This document shows, one piece after another, positions 1 through 8,831 of a DNA stretch of 18,484 nucleotides; positions within the stretch are counted from its first letter, which is position 1; each line of letters opens with the position of its first letter. Both the position numbers and the translations under genes were made by a program. The stretch spans positions 2,711 to 21,194 of the forward strand of contig PCUH01000258.1 in NCBI GenBank assembly GCA_002770955.1, given 5' to 3'. The notes under the pieces are model-generated. The model made no database searches. It was not told the origin of the DNA and was given only the letters and a program-made list of their open reading frames with translations. The DNA comes from Flavobacteriales bacterium CG18_big_fil_WC_8_21_14_2_50_32_9 (GTDB taxonomy: Bacteria > Bacteroidota > Bacteroidia > Flavobacteriales_E > Vicingaceae).

Positions 1-409
1 CAGTAGCACCCGTTAAACCTATTGGCCCTTGTGGTCCAGCAGGTCCTGTTGCCCCTGTAGGACCTGCTGGTCCAGCTGGTCCAGCTGGTCCTGTTAATCC
101 TATTGGCCCTTGTGGTCCAAGTGCTTGTACCCATGCTGCCCCATCCCAATACCAATATCCTATTGCTCCACCTGTCATGGCAGCATTGGTATTATAAACC
201 AATAAACTTGTTGCAGGAGCAGGTATAGTAGCTACGTCATTAGTTGATGTTAATGCTACTCTAGGCACTAGTAAGCCTTTATTAGTAAAATCTACATCCA
301 ATCCAGCAGAAGCATTTGGTAATGCTCCAGTAGTATTAATACCTACATTTTGGGTAAACCCAACAACTGTAAATGATGCAAAACTTAATGCGATAATAAT
401 CTTTTTCAT
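1..409 (-). CDS. Secreted collagen-like Gly-X-Y repeat protein (5' part only)
   Basis: An open frame runs from ATG at 409-407 to the window edge; 136 residues are visible and the rest lies outside. Residues 1-20 form a Sec signal peptide (MKKIIIALSF start, cleavage probably after the Gln at 20). Residues 21-97 contain NVGINTTGALPN, KGLLVPRVAL and LVYNTN, a module common at the start of large Bacteroidota cell-surface proteins, followed by an aromatic YWYWDGAAW segment. Residues 98-136 are 13 uninterrupted Gly-X-Y triplets (GPQ, GPI, GLT, GPA, GPT, GAT types), predicted to form a collagen-like triple helix. The triplets repeat with a nine-triplet period. Such proteins are usually surface stalks or adhesins; the C-terminal domain that would decide this is not visible. 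The codons around the repeat are more GC-rich than the surroundings because of Gly/Pro content. Confidence 0.85.
   Translation of the reverse strand, partial: MKKIIIALSFASFTVVGFTQNVGINTTGALPNASAGLDVDFTNKGLLVPRVALTSTNDVATIPAPATSLLVYNTNAAMTGGAIGYWYWDGAAWVQALGPQGPIGLTGPAGPAGPAGPTGATGPAGPQGPIGLTGAT
18..119. repeat. 81-bp-period direct repeat inside the collagen-like coding region
   Basis: A 21-bp block beginning CCTATTGGCCCTTGTGG occurs identically at 18-38 and 99-119. The spacing is 81 bp, that is 27 codons or nine Gly-X-Y triplets. The identity holds at wobble positions, so the copies are recent or homogenised. Such in-frame repeats can expand or contract by recombination and would change stalk length in nine-triplet steps. 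Confidence 0.8.
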
Positions 410-458
410 AATATGGTATTTTTAAATTAATTTAACGAAGGTAAAACAAAATAATTTA

Positions 459-473
459 TTGTCAAAATGACAA
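459..473. promoter_or_regulatory. Inverted repeat upstream of the collagen-like gene
   Basis: TTGTCA-AAA-TGACAA is a perfect inverted repeat with a 3-nt spacer, about 50 bp upstream of the ATG at 409. On the minus strand it lies just upstream of TTATTTTG (454-447), a 7-of-8 match to the Bacteroidota -7 box TAnnTTTG. It therefore sits between the presumed -33 and -7 positions and could be an operator. The regulator is unknown and the call rests only on symmetry and position. Confidence 0.3.
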
Positions 474-550
474 CACTTTTTTCAGACGTAATTATTTTTC
501 AAATGGTTGCAACTTGCAAAAAAATAATTGAATTTATGATTTTATTTTTA

Positions 551-600
551 TTGAAAAAATAGAATACCGAAGTTGAAAGTATCAACAACTTCGGTATTCT
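551..600 (-). terminator. Rho-independent terminator of the subtilase gene
   Basis: A perfect 15-bp stem (AGAATACCGAAGTTG at 561-575 pairing with 586-600) encloses a 10-nt loop. Read on the minus strand it starts 22 nt after the protease stop codon and is followed directly by ATTTTTTC. Stem length, position and the U-rich tail fit an intrinsic terminator for the minus-strand gene. It also insulates the collagen-like gene downstream on the same strand. Confidence 0.85.
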
Positions 601-622
601 TATCTTTCTTTCAACCTTAATT

Positions 623-3600
623 CTATTGTTTAATAATTTTTTGATTGATTCTACCTTCATCCAAAAGGATAAAATAAACTCCACTAGATAAGAAAGAAAC
701 ATCTATCATCTCCTTGGATGAAGTAATTGTTGAAACATAATGTTGTTTACCCAACACATCAACAATTCTGATTTCTTTATTGTTTATAGATGAAGTAGTT
801 AATCCTTCCACGAACAATTGATGGGTAGTTAATGTTGGATAAATCTTAATTCCTTTTGCATTCAACTCATCAATACCTGAAATAATTACGTTAACTATTT
901 GAGTATTCATGTTCGTACCGCAAGCATTCGTCACAGTAAGTATTACTATATAATTTCCTGTTGCAGTGTAAGTATGAACCGGATTTTGCTGAGAAGATAC
1001 AGGGCTTCCGTCTCCAAAATCCCATGACCAACTTGTTGCTCCTGTTGAACCATCAGTAAAAGTTACTGTCCCTGCATTATCAACAAAGGTAAATGCTGCA
1101 ACTGGATTTTGTAAGATTGTAACATTAATGGTTCTTGGAGAACTACTTCCACAAATATTATCTGCTGTTACAGAAATTGTTCCTGATGTATTATTATTAG
1201 TTGCATTTATGCTATTAGAAGTGCTTGAACCTGTCCACCCCGTTGGCAATGTCCATGTATATAACATAGTAGGGTCATTTACAACTGAATATGTTTGCAT
1301 CACAGTTGGGCAAACAGAAGTACTTCCTGTTATAACACTAGGCATAGCAGGCTGACTAACAACTGTGATGTGAGCATTGTCCGTAAAAGTAACGGGTCCA
1401 TTACCATCATCAACTGTAAGTGTTACTGCATACGTTCCTGCGGTTGGGTAAGTTACTGTTGGATTTTGTTGTGTAGAAGATGTTGGTGTCCCTCCAGGAA
1501 AACTCCATAACCAAGATGTGGGTGTACCACCTGTAGTTAAATCAGTGAAGTTTACTGTAGTTCCTGCACAAATATTAGAAGGTGAGCCTTGAAAATTAGC
1601 TACCATAGATGTTGCTGTGTTATTCCATTTCCACATACCATCTTGAGTAGAACTTGTGTTAAACCAACCTGACCAACCTATGGAAGGGGTTTTAAATTCT
1701 ACAAATAAATGTTGTGCATTATCAATGATATTCCAAGTTGTTCCTCCATCTTGACTAAAAGAAGATCCTGCTGGGTTAGCACCTGTACTAAAAGCAATGT
1801 TGGTACCTTCAATAAAGCACAACCCTGTTGTAAATACCGTTCCTGTTGTGGTAAGTTGCGTCCAAGTTGCACCACTATTTATTGATTTGAATACTAAGCC
1901 ATTATTATCAACAATTAAACCTGTTGTTGCAGAAGCAAAAGATAGCACAGCAGAAGAATTAGCGTTTATTGCTCCCCCAAAATCAGATATTGGAGTTTGA
2001 TATACTTGCCAGTTTAACCCTCTGTTTGTGGAGTGATAGATTCTTCCAACGCTTGTTGTGAACCATACATTATCACCAATAACTTCTATCTGACGAACAT
2101 AGCCAAACTCATTTGCATTTAATGGGTTAGGGATGTTTGCTGCTGGAACAGGTGTCCAAGTTGTGCCACCATTGGTAGTTGTATAAAGTTCAAATTCGCC
2201 ATTTATAGGGTCTCCTTGAGCAAAACCTACATTAGCATCCCAAAAATGAACTACATTGGTAAAAGATGCTGCGTTATTATAGGTAGCTGTATTTTGTCTT
2301 GTCCAAGTACTACCACCATTGGTAGTTTTCCAGATACCACCTGTTTGACCACCTGCTGTAGGATAGGCTGCTACCCATGCTGTATTAGCATCAAAGGCAT
2401 GTATCATAGCTATTCCTAAATTGGCATTACCGATGTTAATAGTTCCAGGTGTCCAAGTTGTTCCACCATTGGTAGTCTTTATAAATTCTTGCACATTTGC
2501 TGGTGTTGCAGAAGATCCATCAAAAGCTTTTGCCCAAACCGTTTGTCCATCAACAATAGAAATATGATCAATTCCTCTTGCAGCAGTTGAAAAACCAGAG
2601 TTTTGAACTATCCAGTTTCCTGTTGGCTGTAATGTTACAGTTATATATCCTGTTTTTGTTAAGGCTTGCGTACTTTGAGAATTAGTTACAGAGAGAGTAA
2701 CATCATAAACACCCGCTGTTGGGTAGGTAATTGCAGGAGGCGTTTGCCCAACAAAAGATGCAGGAGTTCCGCCAGGAAAAGACCAAGTCCAGTTAGTAAT
2801 AGGATTCCCTCCATCTGCCGAGGCATCTGTAAAAGTAACCGTTTGTCCTTCAAAAATTGAAGTAGGAGTTCCAGAGAACATAGGTATAGGATCTCCTGTA
2901 ATGGTTGATTGTACACATTGAAGTGCAGCCAATGCATCTATTCGTGGTCCTATATTTTGATTAATATTAACACCTGTTGTTATTAAACAATTTAATACTT
3001 GTGCAGGTGTGAGTGAAGGATTTAAACTTAACATTAATCCCATTAAACCTGCTGCAAAAGGAGATGCCATTGAAGTACCACTCATTTTACCATAAGAATT
3101 TCCTCCTGTGGTATAAACGGTGCTTAATAATCCGCCATTAGAAAATCCACCAGGAGAAGCAATGTCCACATAAGGAGTTGATCCATTAAAATTAGAAAAA
3201 CTAGAACGAGTATCATTTGCATCAACAGACCCTACGCCAATTACATTGTTATAAGCTGCAGGATACATAAGTGTTGATACTCCATCATTTCCTGCTGCAG
3301 CAACAAAAACAATATTGGGAAAAGAGTTGATTAATGTTTGCCAAGTGGAACTTTGTCCTGAACCTCCAAATGACATATTGATAATATGAGCCCCATTTTG
3401 AGCAGCCCATTGTACTCCTTGAAAGGTGTGCGTTAATCCTGGATTAGTACTTCCACTTTGTCTTGTTTTAACAGCAATTAATTCAGCATTTCCTCCTAAA
3501 GAGGCTATACCTATTCCATTGTTAATATCGGCAGTTGCCAATCCTGCCACATGTGTTCCGTGCGACCAACCTTGGTCTGTTGTAAATTGAGTTGGAGGTG

Positions 3601-4186
3601 TTGGATCGTTATCACTATCCGCAACATCACGTTGAGCAAAAATGGTAAAATCGGTATGATTGGCAGCAACTGCATTATCCACTACTGCAATTTTAACTGT
3701 ATTGCTTCCTAAACTAATATTCCAAGCATTTTCAGAACCTACCAATGTATGATACCATTTATTAGTTCCCGTATGTTGTGGATCATTAGGCACAAAATCA
3801 ACATAATATAATGGTACTTTTTCAGCATATTCTACTCCTTCTATTTGTTGTAATTCCTCTATTATTTTATCAACTTTCGAAAAATCAGAAAAAGTTAATT
3901 GATATACCTTCATTAATTCTTGCTTTCCTGTGTAATAACTTGGACGCTCAAAATCAATAATTTGATACTTAGAAAGTACTTTTTCTAATGGTGGATAGTT
4001 GGTGATTTTTTCCTTTTGGCTAAAAGAATGTTCATCTATTCGATAAAGTTCAGCTGATTTTACAGGAACGAATTTCTTTAACTTTAAGAAGATTTGACCA
4101 TCAATATAGTCATGGTGATAAGTTTGAGAAAAAGCAAAGCTGCTTAGCAGTACAATTATGCTTAAAAATAATAAAATTCTTTTCAT
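623..4186 (-). CDS. T9SS-secreted subtilisin-like serine protease with PKD and BNR-type repeats
   Basis: 1187 residues, start ATG at 4186-4184. Residues 1-20 are a Sec signal peptide, and residues 30-130 look like an inhibitor-type propeptide. The S8 subtilase domain spans about 140-425, with Asp170 (IAVVD), His209 (HGTHVAG), oxyanion Asn300 (AAAGN) and Ser372 (GTSMASP) all present, so it should be active. A PKD domain follows (about 430-516). Next comes a block of about 350 residues with repeated TTNGGTTW-like motifs typical of BNR/sortilin/Ycf48-type beta-propellers, then a second PKD domain, a Cys-containing Ig/PKD-like domain, and a third PKD domain (WDFGDGSP). The last 75 residues (from IKIYPTLTTHQLFVEG, with DVLGK and SSGVYFILL) match a type A T9SS sorting domain. 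Expected fate is export across the outer membrane and anchoring or release there. Likely role is extracellular protein degradation; the substrate cannot be predicted. The gene is monocistronic, with its own terminator. Confidence 0.93.
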   Translation of the reverse strand: MKRILLFLSIIVLLSSFAFSQTYHHDYIDGQIFLKLKKFVPVKSAELYRIDEHSFSQKEKITNYPPLEKVLSKYQIIDFERPSYYTGKQELMKVYQLTFSDFSKVDKIIEELQQIEGVEYAEKVPLYYVDFVPNDPQHTGTNKWYHTLVGSENAWNISLGSNTVKIAVVDNAVAANHTDFTIFAQRDVADSDNDPTPPTQFTTDQGWSHGTHVAGLATADINNGIGIASLGGNAELIAVKTRQSGSTNPGLTHTFQGVQWAAQNGAHIINMSFGGSGQSSTWQTLINSFPNIVFVAAAGNDGVSTLMYPAAYNNVIGVGSVDANDTRSSFSNFNGSTPYVDIASPGGFSNGGLLSTVYTTGGNSYGKMSGTSMASPFAAGLMGLMLSLNPSLTPAQVLNCLITTGVNINQNIGPRIDALAALQCVQSTITGDPIPMFSGTPTSIFEGQTVTFTDASADGGNPITNWTWSFPGGTPASFVGQTPPAITYPTAGVYDVTLSVTNSQSTQALTKTGYITVTLQPTGNWIVQNSGFSTAARGIDHISIVDGQTVWAKAFDGSSATPANVQEFIKTTNGGTTWTPGTINIGNANLGIAMIHAFDANTAWVAAYPTAGGQTGGIWKTTNGGSTWTRQNTATYNNAASFTNVVHFWDANVGFAQGDPINGEFELYTTTNGGTTWTPVPAANIPNPLNANEFGYVRQIEVIGDNVWFTTSVGRIYHSTNRGLNWQVYQTPISDFGGAINANSSAVLSFASATTGLIVDNNGLVFKSINSGATWTQLTTTGTVFTTGLCFIEGTNIAFSTGANPAGSSFSQDGGTTWNIIDNAQHLFVEFKTPSIGWSGWFNTSSTQDGMWKWNNTATSMVANFQGSPSNICAGTTVNFTDLTTGGTPTSWLWSFPGGTPTSSTQQNPTVTYPTAGTYAVTLTVDDGNGPVTFTDNAHITVVSQPAMPSVITGSTSVCPTVMQTYSVVNDPTMLYTWTLPTGWTGSSTSNSINATNNNTSGTISVTADNICGSSSPRTINVTILQNPVAAFTFVDNAGTVTFTDGSTGATSWSWDFGDGSPVSSQQNPVHTYTATGNYIVILTVTNACGTNMNTQIVNVIISGIDELNAKGIKIYPTLTTHQLFVEGLTTSSINNKEIRIVDVLGKQHYVSTITSSKEMIDVSFLSSGVYFILLDEGRINQKIIKQ

Positions 4187-4391
4187 TTTATGTAGAGATT
4201 AAATTAATTTGTTAATAATTAAGACGATAAAGATAATGATTTTATCAATAAAACAAATAAAATTGCTTTTAAAAAAAAATAATTCTAACTAAAACTTTCC
4301 TGATTCTTGGAATGACAACATAATATTGTTTTTTCAACAAGTATAGAACCATTTTTTTATTAACACCTCCTCAAAACTATTACATTATTCC

Positions 4392-4399
4392 TACTTTTG
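4392..4399 (+). promoter_or_regulatory. Putative -7 promoter box of the uvrD-like gene
   Basis: TACTTTTG matches the Bacteroidota sigma-A -7 consensus TAnnTTTG exactly and ends 33 nt before the GTG start, giving a short 5' leader. No convincing TTG element is visible 19-21 bp upstream, so the call depends on the -7 box and its position. Confidence 0.45.
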
Positions 4400-4432
4400 T
4401 TTTTATTAGCCATCTAAAAAAAAATTTACTTA

Positions 4433-6751
4433 GTGAATTACCTCAACGAATTAAACACACCCCAAAAGCAAGCAGTTGAAACGACCGAAGGGCCTGTTAT
4501 GGTTATTGCTGGGGCAGGCTCTGGAAAAACAAGGGTATTAACTTATAGAATTGCACATTTAATCAACAAAGGCGTTGATCCTTTTAATATTTTATCATTA
4601 ACATTTACCAACAAAGCTGCTCAAGAAATGAAAGAGCGTATTGGTAAAATTGTTGGTTTTTCTGAAGCAAGAAACCTATGGATGGGAACTTTTCACTCAG
4701 TGTTTGCCAAAATTTTACGGGCGGAAGCAGAGAAAATTGGTTATCCAAGAAATTTTACAATTTATGACACGCAAGACTCGAAAAACCTTATTAAAACCAT
4801 ATTAAAAGAATTACAGTTAGATGAAAAAATTTATAAGCCAAACCTCGTTTACAACAGAATTTCATCTGCAAAAAATAATTTAGTTACAGCTTCAAAATAT
4901 TGTTTAGACACTACCATACAAAGCGAAGACCGACAATCTGCCAAACCAAAAATTGGTGAAGTATATACCATTTATGAAAGTAGGTGTTTTAAATCATCAG
5001 CTATGGATTTTGATGATTTACTTTTTAAAACTAATGTTCTTTTTCGAGATCATTTAGATGTACTACATAAATACCAGCATCGTTTTAAATACATTTTAGT
5101 AGATGAGTATCAGGATACAAATTTTTCTCAATACATTATTGTTAAAAAATTGGCTGCTGTTTTTCAAAACATTTGTGTGGTTGGCGATGATGCACAAAGT
5201 ATTTATGCGTTTAGAGGAGCTAATATTCAAAATATCTTAAATTTCAAAACCGATTATCCCGATTTAAAAACATTCAAATTAGAAGAAAATTATCGTTCAA
5301 CAAAAAACATTGTACAAGCAGCAAATTGTATCATAAAAAACAACAAAGATCAAATCGAAAAAAATGTTTTTACTTCAAATAGTGTTGGAAATAAAATTGA
5401 AGTACACAGAGCAGCTACCGACAATGAAGAAGGTAAAATAATTGCCAACTTAATTTATGATGCTCAACAAAAAGACCATGCAAAACCTAAAGATTTTGCT
5501 ATTTTATATAGAACAAATGCTCAATCTCGTTCGATGGAGGAATCCCTCAGGCGAAAAAACATTCCTTATAAAATTTATGGCGGTTTATCTTTTTATCAAC
5601 GCAAAGAAATTAAAGATTTAATTGCCTATTTTAGGCTTACCATTAACCCTAATGATGAAGAAGCAATAAAAAGAGTTATCAATTACCCAGCTAGAGGAAT
5701 TGGAGGAACTTCGTTAGATAAAATTTCGATTGCAGCCGTTAACCATCAAAAAAGTATTTGGGAAGTTATTTTAAATTTGAATCAATTTAATGTAGATTTA
5801 AACAATGGAATACGAACCAAAATAGGGAATTTTGTTGCTATGATTCAGAGTTTTTCAACTCAACTTCAACTAAAAAATGCGTTTGATTTAGGAAATGAAA
5901 TTGCAGCAACATCAGGCATTCTTAAAGAACTTTTTACGGATAGAACTCCCGAAGGAATTAGCCGGTATGAAAACATCCAAGAACTATTAAATGGATTAAA
6001 AGAGTTTACGGAAACACAAAATGAACTCGAAGAAGATGTTACTCCTAGAGGATTACCCGAATTTTTGCAAGATGTTGCGTTACTAACTAATGCTGACAAT
6101 GAAAAAGACGAAGAAAAAGACAAAGTTACGTTGATGACTATTCACTCGGCAAAAGGATTGGAATTTCCTTATGTATATGTTGTTGGGTTAGAAGAAAATT
6201 TATTTCCATCGCAAATGGCACTTACTTCCAGAGCCGATTTGGAAGAAGAACGGAGGCTTTTTTATGTTGCAGTAACACGAGCAGAAAAAAATCTTATTCT
6301 TTCTTTTGCTTCGAGCAGATATAAATGGGGGAGCTTACAATTTAGTGAACCTAGCCGTTTTATTTCAGAAATTGATGATGACTTTTTAGACTTTAAATTT
6401 TCGCAAAACACACCTTCTTATTCGAATGGTGCCGATGATTTTGATTTTGAAAAAAAATCTTTTCCTTCTGCTTATGCAAATAAACCAAACAAATTGAGTG
6501 CTACTAATCCACAACCCATTCAACAGAAACCAACTGTTGTTCCTAAAAATTTAAAGAAAATAACCGCTTCAACATTAGGCAATAGTTCTGCCGAAAACCT
6601 CAACCTAAAAACTGGAATGATGGTAAATCACGAACGATTTGGCAACGGAATAATTAATGAGCTAGAAAACGGAAAGGCTACAATCAATTTTCAAGATGGC
6701 AACACAAAACAATTACTATTAAAATTTGCCAAGTTAACAATAGTTAATTAA
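4433..6751 (+). CDS. uvrD: UvrD/PcrA-type superfamily 1A DNA helicase
   Basis: 772 residues. ATP-dependent 3'-5' DNA helicase used in nucleotide excision and mismatch repair and in removing blocks at replication forks. The SF1 motifs are all in order: Q motif (LNTPQKQAV, 8-16), Walker A (AGAGSGKTR, 26-34), Ia (TFTNKAAQEMKER, 57-69), Walker B/II (DEYQDT, 224-229), III (GDDAQSIYAFRGA, 251-263), IV (EENYRST), V (TIHSAKGLEF, 569-578) and VI (YVAVTRAEK, 611-619). After a low-complexity linker (about 640-720), the final 45 residues (GMMVNHERFGNGII...) form the Tudor-like tail known from PcrA/UvrD to contact RNA polymerase. The start is GTG: no ATG fits, and MNYLNELNTPQ aligns with the normal family N-terminus. 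No Shine-Dalgarno sequence is visible. It is transcribed divergently from the protease gene. Confidence 0.96.
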   Translation: MNYLNELNTPQKQAVETTEGPVMVIAGAGSGKTRVLTYRIAHLINKGVDPFNILSLTFTNKAAQEMKERIGKIVGFSEARNLWMGTFHSVFAKILRAEAEKIGYPRNFTIYDTQDSKNLIKTILKELQLDEKIYKPNLVYNRISSAKNNLVTASKYCLDTTIQSEDRQSAKPKIGEVYTIYESRCFKSSAMDFDDLLFKTNVLFRDHLDVLHKYQHRFKYILVDEYQDTNFSQYIIVKKLAAVFQNICVVGDDAQSIYAFRGANIQNILNFKTDYPDLKTFKLEENYRSTKNIVQAANCIIKNNKDQIEKNVFTSNSVGNKIEVHRAATDNEEGKIIANLIYDAQQKDHAKPKDFAILYRTNAQSRSMEESLRRKNIPYKIYGGLSFYQRKEIKDLIAYFRLTINPNDEEAIKRVINYPARGIGGTSLDKISIAAVNHQKSIWEVILNLNQFNVDLNNGIRTKIGNFVAMIQSFSTQLQLKNAFDLGNEIAATSGILKELFTDRTPEGISRYENIQELLNGLKEFTETQNELEEDVTPRGLPEFLQDVALLTNADNEKDEEKDKVTLMTIHSAKGLEFPYVYVVGLEENLFPSQMALTSRADLEEERRLFYVAVTRAEKNLILSFASSRYKWGSLQFSEPSRFISEIDDDFLDFKFSQNTPSYSNGADDFDFEKKSFPSAYANKPNKLSATNPQPIQQKPTVVPKNLKKITASTLGNSSAENLNLKTGMMVNHERFGNGIINELENGKATINFQDGNTKQLLLKFAKLTIVN

Positions 6752-6783
6752 TGATAATAATTAGTCCACTCATAAAAATTTCT

Positions 6784-6791
6784 TAATTTTG
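6784..6791 (+). promoter_or_regulatory. Putative -7 promoter box of the DUF4290-murA unit
   Basis: TAATTTTG matches TAnnTTTG exactly, 32 nt after the helicase stop and 67 nt before the ATG at 6859. No clear -33 TTG is seen. It would make DUF4290-murA a separate transcript from the helicase gene. Confidence 0.4.
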
Positions 6792-6858
6792 GGAATTCTA
6801 TCCTTATTCTTGTTTTATTAAACAGGATAAAAATCAAAAAATATAACAACCAACATCA

Positions 6859-7527
6859 ATGCAAAATATAGAAAAAGATTACAACACAAGAAGACCTCAA
6901 ATGGTCATTCCTGAATACGGACGAAATATTCAAAAAATGATTGCTCATGCTGTTTCCCTTGAAGACAAGGAAGAACGTAATAAAATGGCAAATGCAATAA
7001 TTAGTGTTATGGGACAACTCAACCCACACCTCAGAGATATCGTTGATTTTAAACATAAATTATGGGATCATCTATTCATTATCTCTGATTTTAAATTAGA
7101 TGTTGATTCTCCTTATCCTATTCCTGACAAAGAATCTATTAATAAAAAACCCGAAAGACTTTCTTATCCTCAAAATGACATTCATTTTAAACATTATGGA
7201 AAAACTATAGAAAACTTAATTGAACAAGCTATTTTATTTGAAGAAAGTGAAGAAAAAATAGCTCTTGTTAAAATCATTGCCAACTTAATGAAAAAAACGT
7301 ACCTTACTTTCAATAGAGATTCCGTAAACGATGAGCTAATACTATCAGATTTAAAACTACTTTCCAAAAATAAATTGATTTTGGAAAATGATTTTCAATT
7401 TATTTCTACAGAAAACATTTTGGCGTTAGATAAAACCAAAAGACAAACTACAAACGCTAAAAACAAGAAAACAAACAATAATAACGCACGTCCAAAGCAA
7501 AATAATTTCAAAAAAAGAAAATATTAA
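6859..7527 (+). CDS. DUF4290 family protein of unknown function
   Basis: 222 residues, no signal peptide and no membrane segment, so cytoplasmic. The N-terminal part (YNTRRPQMVIPEYGRNIQ, then MGQLNPHLRD and FKHKLWDHLF) is what I recognise as the Bacteroidota-restricted DUF4290 family. The body (about 1-190) looks alpha-helical and acidic-basic mixed. The last 30 residues are a Lys/Asn/Thr-rich, strongly basic tail (KNKKTNNNNARPKQNN) that may bind nucleic acid or be disordered. The stop overlaps the murA start by one base (TAATG), implying translational coupling, and I recall this gene pair from other Bacteroidota. A link to cell-wall synthesis is therefore plausible but unproven; no catalytic motif is visible. 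Confidence 0.88.
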   Translation: MQNIEKDYNTRRPQMVIPEYGRNIQKMIAHAVSLEDKEERNKMANAIISVMGQLNPHLRDIVDFKHKLWDHLFIISDFKLDVDSPYPIPDKESINKKPERLSYPQNDIHFKHYGKTIENLIEQAILFEESEEKIALVKIIANLMKKTYLTFNRDSVNDELILSDLKLLSKNKLILENDFQFISTENILALDKTKRQTTNAKNKKTNNNNARPKQNNFKKRKY

Positions 7528-8831
7528 TGGGATCTTTTCAAATAAAAGGAGGAAATAAGCTAAAAGGCGAAATCATTCCTCAAGGAGCAAAAAACGAAGC
7601 ACTTCAGGTTATTTGTGCTGTTTTAATGACATCTGAAAAAGTTACTTTACACAATTTACCCGACATCAGAGATGTTAACTTTTTAATTGATTTACTCGAA
7701 GAATTAGGAGTTAAAATAGAACGCTCAGGAAATGGCACTGTTCATTTTCAAGCGAATAACATCAACATCAATTACCTTCAAACAGAACAATTCAAAAAAA
7801 GAGCTGCATCACTTAGAGGTTCAATAATGATTATGGGACCCTTGTTAACTCGGTTTAAAATTGCTTATATGCCTAAACCTGGTGGTGATAAAATTGGAGC
7901 AAGACCATTGGACACGCATTTTTTAGGTTTTTCAAAATTAGGAGCAACATTCAGTTATGATGCTGACAAAGGATTTTACACATTAAAAGCAGATAAATTA
8001 GCTGGTAAATACATACTTTTAGATGAACCTTCCGTAACAGGAACAGCTAATATTTTGATGACCGCAATAATGGCGAAAGGAAAAACAACCATTTATAATG
8101 CTGCATGCGAACCCTACTTGCAACAACTTTGTAGTATGCTTAATAGTATGGGTGCAAAAATTACAGGTGTTGGCTCTAATCTTTTATACATTGAAGGTGT
8201 TGATGAATTACATGGATGCACACACACTTTATTGCCAGATTTCATTGAAGTAGGCTCTTTCATTGGATTAGCTGCGGCAACACAATCTGAAATTACAATA
8301 AAAAATTGCAGAGTAGATATGCTTGGGCGTATTCCTGAAACTTTTCAACGATTAGGCATTCAACTTGAAATAAAAGGAGATGATATTTTTATTCCATATC
8401 AGAAAAATTATGAGATACAAAAAATGATAGATGGATCAATACCTACTATCTACGATGCTCCATGGCCTGGATTTACACCTGATTTATTAAGTATCGTTTT
8501 AGTAACTGCAATTCAAGCTAAAGGAACAGTGCTGATACATCAAAAAATGTTTGATAGCCGATTGTTTTTTATTGATAGACTAAAAGACATGGGGGCTCAA
8601 ATAATTCTTTGCGATCCACACAGAGCGACAGTAATTGGAATAAATAGAGACTATAATTTAAGAGCTACAACCATGTCATCGCCCGATATTAGAGCTGGAG
8701 TTGCTTTACTTATTGCAGCACTAACAGCAGATGGAATAAGTACAATCAACAACATTGAACAAATAGACAGAGGATACCAATTTATTGACACACGTTTAAA
8801 TGCTTTGGGAGCTCAGATTGAGCGATTGTAA
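7527..8831 (+). CDS. murA: UDP-N-acetylglucosamine 1-carboxyvinyltransferase with Asp at the catalytic Cys position
   Basis: 434 residues, a normal MurA length. It catalyses the first committed step of peptidoglycan synthesis in the cytoplasm: transfer of enolpyruvate from phosphoenolpyruvate to UDP-GlcNAc. Visible signatures include the Lys22-Asn23 pair (GAKNEAL), the active-site loop (PGGDKIGARPLDTH, about 118-131), YDAPWPGFTPDLLS (the general-base Asp region) and SPDIRAGVALL near the end. The loop has Asp121 (codon 7887-7889) where E. coli has Cys115. Asp at this site is known from Mycobacterium, Chlamydia and Borrelia enzymes and makes MurA insensitive to fosfomycin. The ATG overlaps the DUF4290 stop by one base, so the two are co-translated. 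The loop and motifs argue for MurA rather than the related EPSP synthase. Confidence 0.96.
   Translation: MGSFQIKGGNKLKGEIIPQGAKNEALQVICAVLMTSEKVTLHNLPDIRDVNFLIDLLEELGVKIERSGNGTVHFQANNININYLQTEQFKKRAASLRGSIMIMGPLLTRFKIAYMPKPGGDKIGARPLDTHFLGFSKLGATFSYDADKGFYTLKADKLAGKYILLDEPSVTGTANILMTAIMAKGKTTIYNAACEPYLQQLCSMLNSMGAKITGVGSNLLYIEGVDELHGCTHTLLPDFIEVGSFIGLAAATQSEITIKNCRVDMLGRIPETFQRLGIQLEIKGDDIFIPYQKNYEIQKMIDGSIPTIYDAPWPGFTPDLLSIVLVTAIQAKGTVLIHQKMFDSRLFFIDRLKDMGAQIILCDPHRATVIGINRDYNLRATTMSSPDIRAGVALLIAALTADGISTINNIEQIDRGYQFIDTRLNALGAQIERL

Noticed and set aside
499..702. Minus-strand small open frame overlapping the protease gene end
   Set aside because: It overlaps the 3' end of the protease in another frame and runs through the terminator hairpin; no recognisable features.
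6799..6825. Nested hairpin TATCCT...TGTTT-TATT-AAACA-GGATA as terminator of the helicase gene
   Set aside because: The stem is interrupted by a 6-nt bulge and is followed by A-rich rather than T-rich sequence, and it lies downstream of the likely DUF4290 promoter box.
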